DNA of 64,000 nucleotides from Sialis fuliginosa (Eukaryota; Arthropoda; Insecta; Megaloptera; Sialidae): NCBI GenBank assembly GCA_961205875.1, contig OY540813.1, positions 35,063,001 to 35,127,000 of the forward strand, read 5' to 3'. Shown piece by piece: positions 56,909 to 64,000 of this stretch (position 1 is its first letter; each line of letters starts with the position of its first letter). The notes under the pieces were generated by a model. It saw only the letters and a program-made list of their open reading frames with translations, ran no database searches and was not told where the DNA came from. The position numbers and the translations under genes were made by a program.

Positions 56909-57593
56909 GGAACCTTGAAATTTATTTAATTCAAGAAAAGGATTTGTAATTAGGGTGACGGGTTTGGGTGCAATTTCTCCGAGTTTTGCAAAAATGACGA
57001 CTAAAAAAAAAAAAAAAGTCGTCAAAAATAGAGCAGGGGACATAACAGTGCAGATTTTGGTAACAAATTTTATGAAAATAAAAATAAAAAGAATAAAATT
57101 AAAATAAAATAGATAAGATAAAATAAAAAAGGGGTCTTCATTTACATCTCAGGGTTTACCAAAACTAAAATCTGGTCACCCTATTTGTAATGGTTATTAT
57201 TATGAAATATAACCAAATAAATTTTGTAATCAAATTAATTAATTAATTTACAATGCATGTGATTGACTAGCTATGCAGTAAATTCTTGATAAATAATTAT
57301 TAGAAAATTGCTAAAGCTATTTTATGATTATTTTTATTGTTAACTATTCGAAAAATTATTAAAACTACCGCCGGTCGTCAAAAACACAAGCCCACGTGCG
57401 ACATTCCTATTGGTTAACATAAAATCTAGCAACATATCTAGTATAAAAAATAGGACATGAACTATCACAAAATTCTAGCAAGCGTCCACGTAAGGCAGCC
57501 AGCAGTGACGTCATTAGTAACCATCGTAGTTGCCATCACAGCGCCTCGTAAGCAAACTAGTAGCAAATCTATCGTCGTGTGAGGCTAGCTTTA

Positions 57594-58020
57594 CTCGTAG
57601 CTTGAAAAATAATGTGTAACTAACCTCCCATTTCTTGGCTAACTTCAAAAAATTGCAAAAATATATTATATAAATTTGAGAGCTTTCACAGGCCGTGATA
57701 AATTTTTGGGCAAATCTAATGAATTACTTTTGTAAATCAGAATTTAGTGTAAATTTTGAAATCGGAGAACGTTTTTTTCTATTTAAAAAATTATCGCAAA
57801 GCTCATATCTCTCAGATATTGGCAAGGAGGCCAAAATTCCAAGAGCAGATTTGAAAATCTAAAAGTCTTGTTCATAACTCGGTCAAAAATGGTCGTACAG
57901 TGTTTTTAGTCAATAGTAAAAAGTTTTAAAAGTCAGCGAGCTTTTTTAATATCAAATTCATTTTCAACGCCCAAAAATACAAGACCTTTTTGTATGACTG
58001 TATTTAATTAATGTAAAAAA
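57594..58020. other. Non-coding interval
   Basis: AT-rich, with a gaaatcggagaacgttttttt phrase that weakly recalls family A (57757). No gene or complete repeat was recognised. Confidence 0.4.
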
Positions 58021-58026
58021 ACTTAC

Positions 58027-58107
58027 CTTCCTTTCCGCTATTAAACTGTCCCACTCGTTTGATATTTCTTCTTCAGAAAAACTTTCGCTATCTGAATTTA
58101 GTTGCAT
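58027..58107 (-). CDS. Possible isolated coding exon, 27 codons
   Basis: 81 bp open in only one frame, preceded by TTTTATAG and followed by AAG|GTAAGT. Encodes an acidic stretch (SDSESFSEEEISNEWDSLIAE). The good donor, 3-fold length and frame suggest a real exon of an otherwise unseen minus-strand gene, possibly a 5' exon of the giant SecA-like gene. Against this, the junction to 52477 would not keep phase directly. Confidence 0.35.
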
Positions 58108-58629
58108 CTATAAAATATACATGTTATGTATTTTCAAATATAACAAAACGGTTGTAATAATATTATTTTAAGTATTATTGTAGTATATATTATTTATGAT
58201 ATTTATTAACTATTTATGGTATATATACAACAGAATTATTAAAAAATATCAAAAGCAAAAAAGAAGAAAGGAAAATTGCAAATTATGACTTTAGAGGTAG
58301 AATTCAAGAGATATACCTACCATAAAACTACCTTTTATGAAAGATCTCCAGATTATATGTATAACAAACTTATAAACACTCTTCCTGACATATTAAAAAC
58401 CTCAAAAACATACAAAATACATTTAAAGCAGTACTTCATAATGAAGGAACCATACAGCATTGCTGAGTGCTATTAGCTTAATTATTTTATATTGCAGTAA
58501 AAAAAAAAAAAAATTATATATTATGTATATATTTTTATTTATTTATGTATATTGTATACCACATATTGACGTTTTGTATACCTAACCAATGGTCGAACAT
58601 AACAAATAAAATTTATTATTATTATTATA

Positions 58630-58800
58630 GTATTGTAAAGCCGATTTTTTCGAAATTCGGGTTTTGAAGTTGCACATTTTGACATTCCATGAATCTATTC
58701 TGACTATATTTGCATGATTTTTGTGTCTGTCTTTAGACACTGTAACTTAAATACGACAAATCGTAGAAGGGTGAAACTTTATATTTACGATATAAAATAA
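58630..58800 (+). mobile_element. Family B fragment
   Basis: gtaaagccgattttttcgaa, gaatctattctgactatatt and aaatacgacaaatcgtagaa match the left third of the 24050 element. The remainder is unrelated. Confidence 0.65.
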
Positions 58801-59224
58801 AGTTCATATTTAATTTCGTTTTTAAAACTGTGGCCGCGGAAGTGGTGAATTGTTAAGTGGAGTAATGTAAAAATCAATTTTTTTGAAAAAAAAGAACGTT
58901 ATAACGTCTAAACCGGACATTAGATGGGGCTAATATTTTAGATATGAATAAACATCCCAAGAGAAGTGTTAAATAAGCAATAATATTCAGGGTATTCCAT
59001 TTAAAAAAAATTACCTTAAGCGTTCCACACTTTTTTGTAACACTCTGTATATTTGAAAATAATTTCTATGTATGCGCATTTACCTACAGTTTACATCTGC
59101 ATTAGAAAGATTTTTTATTTGTTATAGTGTACGAGCTATCTAACTTCCACGCACTATTGCTCCATCCTGTATAATAAAGAAAAAGCACAAAAAAATCTTA
59201 AAATATTATTTGTGCTGCTAACAC

Positions 59225-59291
59225 AAAAAAATTATACAACGCGAGCGAAGCCGCGGACAATCCACTAGTATAATAATAATAATAATAATAT
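59225..59291 (-). mobile_element. RTE-type retroposon end with ATA microsatellite
   Basis: On the minus strand, ACTAGTGGATTGTCCGCGGC followed by TTCGCTCGCGT resembles the end motif of insect RTE-like elements. It is adjoined by an (ATA)n run (59271-59290). Only the terminus is recognisable. Confidence 0.5.
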
Positions 59292-59432
59292 GTATTCATT
59301 CCATTAACTATTTATACGTGTGGAACAGGTCATTTATGTCAGAAAAATATAATAACAATAGATAGTATACATCAGGGGTGGCCAAATTAATATTCATAAT
59401 ACAACGGTGACAAATTCCATTAAAATTGGTTA

Positions 59433-59948
59433 TACCGGGTGCGCCAAAAGTATGGAAACCCCTGAAAATTTCGTAGAATAAGCGGGGAAAAAAAATGAAA
59501 ATACCATATCCGACGTATTTTTTGACGGGGAATCCAATGGTGACCTTGAATTTGACCTTGAACATAACCTCTAAGCTACAGCGAACCAAAAATCGATTTT
59601 TTAAATAGTACCCCCTTTTTTTTATTGCGGAAAATTTTACGTTAGAATATGTATTTTTTTTCTTGTTTTATTGGAGTCTGTAGTGCCCTTAAAATGACCT
59701 TGAAAAAAAAAAAAACATATTCTAACGTAAAATTTTCCGCTCTTTTCGAATCTGCAATAAAAAAAGGGAATACTATTTAAAAAATCGATTTTTGGTTCGC
59801 TGTAGCTTAGAGGTTATGTTCAAGGTCAAATTCAAGGTCACCATTGGATTTCCCGTCAAAAAATACGTTGGATATGGTATTTTCATTTTTTTTTCCCGCT
59901 TATTCTGCGAAATTTTTAGGGGTTTCCATACTTTTGGCGCACCCGGTA
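59433..59948. mobile_element. Foldback element, 516 bp, TA-flanked
   Basis: TACCGGGTGCGCCAAAAGTA and TACTTTTGGCGCACCCGGTA form perfect inverted ends between TA dinucleotides. The arms (about 200 bp) include ctgtagcttagaggttatgt and its complement. Two 93-99-codon frames with the same MVRCSLEVMF start are the two arms read outward, not genes. Confidence 0.9.
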
Positions 59949-60697
59949 TATATATTAAAAAAAATATGTATATGAAAAAAATAAATCATCGTATTGAAGT
60001 ATTTATAACCATATCATGTTGGGAAGTTGATTGTGTGGACCTAAAGTGTCTCACCCCAACCCAAAGCTTGTTAATCTTGTTTTTAATTTAATATTGATAA
60101 GTTAATTATTATTAAATACATTATGCAGTAAGTACTGATACAATCCTTTTTATAAGTGTATATCAGTGTAAATGTAAACGTGTATTTTATTATGTCAGAA
60201 TGTATTTGATAGCTTTTCTTTCAGTAAATTAAATAAATGTTTTAATAATATTTGTTCTCATTTTTCTCGATATGTTTGCACGCCCCATTTAGTTTAATCA
60301 CGCCCCCAATAGGTGGGCGCGCCCCACAGGTTAAGAATCCCTGGGTTAGTAGCATATTTCTGTTTCTTGTTTTCATAGGCCCGGTATTATAAAAGGCAGA
60401 TAAAACTCTATGAATAAATAGCGACAATACTAGGTAGCAAAAATAGTATTGTTGTTTCACTTGCTATAGATAAGTTCTTCTCTTTCTGATGTCGACTAGT
60501 TCAATATTTGGAATTAAAAATTACTAAAAACGGAATAAAAATAACAAATTCACTACAAATATCACTATAACAACCCATTAAATTTATCCCGATCTTTTTG
60601 CAAGGAATAAATATTTACTTGGTCACGTGGTATTAAGAATAAATTGCAGTAGCCATATAACATTGATTGGTTGCAATATTTTCTAATGTAATAATTT

Positions 60698-61713
60698 GAC
60701 CCTAAAGAATTTCAGGAAAATGTTTTCAACCCCCTAAAACTCCTCCTTGAAGGGTAGTTTGAGGGGTACATGCCCGTTTCTCAGCAAAATCAAATGGAAC
60801 GGTATATCCAAAAGTAGATAATTTTAAAGATCATAAAAAAGTAAGAAACTTTTGTAAAAAAATTTTTTTCATACATTCAATTGTTTAGAAAATATGGCGA
60901 CTTGATCCTAAATTTTAGGGTTTTACTAAAATTGCTCTAGTTTCGTTAAATACTAATGAAATTTTATTTTTAAAATTTGTTCTGAAAGTAGAAATAATGA
61001 ACTTTCTAATGATGTATGATTATTTGAGATTTGGATAATTTAAAGTGTCATACGCGACATATCAAAAATTCAAAACTTCAATTGGGGATAATTCAAAAAT
61101 TTTAAATGGAATAGTATATCAATTAGTACTTTATTTAAAAAAATATATTTAAATTAACAACTTTTGTTCAGAAAATTAAGTTTTTAATTTTTAATTTTAT
61201 TAAAAAAAGAAAAATTATAAATTTAAATTAAAAATTTTTATTAACAAAAGTTGTTAATTTAAATATATTTTTTAAGATAAAGTACTAATTGATATACCAT
61301 TCCATTTAAAATTTTTGAATTATCCCCAACTGAAGTTTTGAATTTTTGATATGTCGCGTATGTCACTTTAAATTATTCAAATCTCAAATAATCATACATC
61401 ATTAGAAAGTTTGTTATTTCTACTTTCAGAACAAATTTTAAAAATAAAATTTCATTAATATTTAACGAAACTAGAGCAATTTTAGTAAAACCCTAAAATT
61501 TAGGATCAAGTCGCCATATTTTCTAAACAATTGAATGTATGAAAAAAAAAAATGTACAAAAGTTTCTTACTTTTTTATGATCTTTAAAATTATCTAATTT
61601 TGGATATACCGTTCCATTTGATTTTGCTGAGAAACGGGCATGTACCCCTCAAACTACCCTCCAAGGAGTAGTTTTAGGGGGTTGAAAACATTTTCCTGAA
61701 ATTCTTTAGGGTC
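60698..61713. mobile_element. Foldback element, 1.02 kb
   Basis: GACCCTAAAGAATTTCAGGA at the left, TCCTGAAATTCTTTAGGGTC at the right. Arms are nearly complete (about 480 bp each), meeting near 61200 at a ttgttaatttaaatatattt palindrome. AT-rich and non-coding. Confidence 0.9.
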
Positions 61714-61814
61714 GATATATATAGTAAATTTTTTATCATAAAACTCTATCTTCAATAGTTTGGGCGTAAAACATAGTGGACGGGTGGTCTGGAACACCCG
61801 ATATAATCACTTTT

Positions 61815-63523
61815 GGGTCAATCCATATGAACTGGTCCAGCACTGGTTGCTCGATCATTCTAAAAAAAATTGATTTTTTGTGTGTAATTACCCTAACATG
61901 TTGGTAGTTTGAAACGACCATTATTTTAATTTTATTGTTTTTTGTTTTCGCGTGACGGCCATATTTGTTATACAGGTCGCAGCATTTTTTGTACTTTAAA
62001 GGGTTCGCGAAAACTAAAATATCTCAGCTTCTATCAAACCTTTCAACACGGGACTAAAAGGCAATTGTTCAGAATAAAACGGGCTACAAGATTACTTCTA
62101 GATATTTTCACCTAAATGTTATTCTAAAGGGTGAAATTTCAGCCTTAATTATAAGTTCTATTTTTGAAAAAATCCCATTTTCAAGGGGATGTTTTTGCAA
62201 GAAGGGGAAAAGTTAACAAGTCAAATTATTTTTTACAAATAGGTGGGTACTAGTTGTGTTCACAAACCAAAGTTCAACTCCGAGACTTGCCCCCCTTTAT
62301 TTTAAAAATTTCTCAAAATTTGAAAATTCGAGAAAATGGCACTTTTCAAAGCTAAATAACTCTGGTGGGGGACCAGATAAAATTCTGAAATTTTAGCCCA
62401 TAATAGTACTACATAATGGTATTATGTACCAAAAATTTTGAGATTGAGATTTGACTACAAGCAGTGGTATTGCAAACACAAAAATGCATGTTTCAATGAG
62501 CGTATACATGTTGTGATTTTGTTTCAATAATAATTAAAACATGTTATATCTTTGTTATGAGTTACTTTAAGTTATTATATGTGTTATACATTTTTAAAGC
62601 TAACCTAATTTTCTATCTAAAAATAAAATATATATAGGGTGTCACCCTTGAAAAACAAAAGTTGACATCATTTCCGGTTCAACCGGAAGTGACAGAAAAT
62701 AAAAAATGAGATTTTAAAAACATTCAGAAAAAATACAATTTTTTTCTTTATTCAAGCATTCTTCTATTTCCAAGTAGAAAAAAGATAGTAATAGATATTA
62801 TATTAATGTTGACACTCTGTATTAACATTTGAACTCCTATTGAATATTGTGGTTGCAATACCACTGCTTGTAGTCAAATCTCAATCTCAAAATTTTTGGT
62901 ACATAATACCATTATGTAGTACTATTATGGGCTAAAATTTCAGAATTTTATCTGGTCCCCCACCAGAGTTATTTAGCTTTGAAAAGTGCCGTTTTCTCGA
63001 ATTTTCAAATTTTGAGAATTTTTTTAAATAAAGGGGGGCAAGTCTCAGGGTTGAACTTTGGTGTGTGAATACAACTAGTCCCCACCTATTTGTAAAAAAT
63101 AATATGTCTTGTTAACTTTTCCCCTTCTTGCAAAAATATCCCCTTGAAAATGGGATTTTTTCAAAAATAGAACTTATAATTAAGGCTGATATTTCACCCT
63201 TTAGAATAACATTTAGGTGAAAATGTCTAGAAGTAATCTTGTAGCCCGTTTTATTCTGAACAATTTGCTTTTAGTCCCGTGTTGAAAGGTTTGATAGAAG
63301 CTGAGATATTTTAGTTTCCGCGAACCCTTTAAAGTACAAAAAATGCTGCGACCTGTATAACAAATATGACCGTCACGCGAAAACAAAAAACAATAAAATT
63401 AAAATAATGGTCGTTTCAAACTACCAACATGTTAAAATAATTACACACAAAAAATCATTTTTTTTTTAGAATGGCCAAGCAACCATTTAATTTCATTTTG
63501 GACCATTTCATATGGATTGACCC
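61815..63523. mobile_element. Foldback element, 1.7 kb
   Basis: GGGTCAATCCATATGAA and TTCATATGGATTGACCC bound arms of about 650 bp (ctaccaacatgtt, gcgtgacggcc, ttattctgaacaattg, cttgtagtcaaatctcaatc) around a 300-bp spacer with tccggttcaaccggaag. It is the largest palindrome here. Confidence 0.88.
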
Positions 63524-63529
63524 TTTTTA

Positions 63530-64000
63530 CTTTGTATTTAATATGTCTAAACATTATTTTGTGTAAAAAACCGAAATCGATATGACATTTCTCAAATAAG
63601 GACCTCATAGAATGTGTAAACTATTTCCCTAGAGTAAAAGTTATCTGGCTTTTATAATACCGGCCTATAATCATATAAATATGATGGTTATTACCTTATC
63701 CAGGATCGAACTCGGTGAGATACCCATGACTTTCTTCAAGAATTCTTTTTGCTCTTTGCTTATTTTTTATCTGAAAATAAATATTATTAAATTATATAAT
63801 ATTCAATACTGACATTTTGATAAAAACGTTCAATTTTCTTATACAATATCTACTTTAGTCATTTTAGGTTAACTATTGGACAAATTTTAAATGCCCTGAA
63901 AATATCACTGTTTTAGGTGTGTATAATTTATTAATAGATATTATTTACTTTTTACAGAAGATAATATTCTTTTAATAATATTATTATTTACTTTTTCATG
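63530..64000. other. Right edge, no firm feature
   Basis: A 76-bp stretch (63770-63695, minus) has an acceptor TTTTCAG and donor AAG|GTAATA, but every frame meets a stop, so it is not called. The rest is AT-rich. Confidence 0.4.

Larger units (their letters stand above)
56137..57590 (+). mobile_element. PIF/Harbinger element, decayed, with nested hAT MITE
   Basis: AGCCTAGCTCACACAACGAT at the left and ATCGTCGTGTGAGGCTAGCT at the right are imperfect inverted ends. Both are bordered by TTA (56134-56136, 57591-57593), the PIF/Harbinger target. The interior has a truncated Harbinger-type transposase N-terminus at 56687-56908. A 410-bp hAT MITE (56272-56681) inserted just before it. Confidence 0.88.

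Noticed and set aside
59308..60091. Two frames of 93-99 codons beginning MVRCSLEVMF on opposite strands
   Set aside because: They are the two arms of the 59433-59948 foldback element read in each direction, not genes.
63695..63770. Candidate exon between TTTTCAG and AAG|GTAATA
   Set aside because: All three frames contain a stop within the 76 bp unless a second, weak acceptor is used; support is too thin.

Overview
This window is nuclear DNA from an arthropod, almost certainly an insect with a large, AT-rich, transposon-loaded genome. The evidence is two intron-containing genes typical of insects (a 527-residue carboxylesterase and the gamete fusogen HAP2/GCS1), the dense nesting of hAT, PIF/Harbinger, TA- and TTAA-targeting MITEs, a solo LTR, Penelope-like and LINE fragments, and many long foldback elements. 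I cannot fix the order; Coleoptera or Hemiptera would fit.

Layout. All three convincing genes lie on the minus strand. (1) 2.7-16.9 kb: eight exons of HAP2/GCS1, from signal peptide to the core of the HAP2-GCS1 domain. The C-terminal exons are not found and probably lie beyond the left edge. The introns are packed with transposons. (2) 21.9-34.4 kb: a complete seven-exon type-B carboxylesterase with an intact Ser-Glu-His triad but a GGSAG nucleophile elbow instead of the usual GESAG. (3) 41.7-52.5 kb: one uninterrupted 3602-codon reading frame for a giant protein with a complete SecA-type ATPase motor (Walker A TGEGKT, Walker B DEVD, ATNLAGRGTD, GRAARA) in the middle. Glycine-rich repeats and long helical stretches precede the motor. 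TPR-like helices, a hydrophobic region and a degenerate OTU-like region follow it. This is the standout of the window: a bacterial-type translocase motor in an intronless 10.8 kb gene inside insect chromatin. (4) 53-64 kb: almost only transposable elements, plus one possible short exon at 58.1 kb.

The genes do not form a pathway. HAP2 acts at gamete fusion, the esterase is a cytosolic hydrolase, and the SecA-like giant is of unknown function and probably of horizontal origin. Several nested insertions can be resolved to the base from target-site duplications. At 37.9 kb a neighbouring repeat copy even supplies an empty-site control. The 41.5-52.6 kb block is notably free of insertions compared with its flanks.

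Limits: everything was read by eye. Family assignments rest on remembered motifs, intron boundaries on GT-AG and phase agreement, and repeat ends on visible terminal repeats and duplications. No database search or folding program was run.
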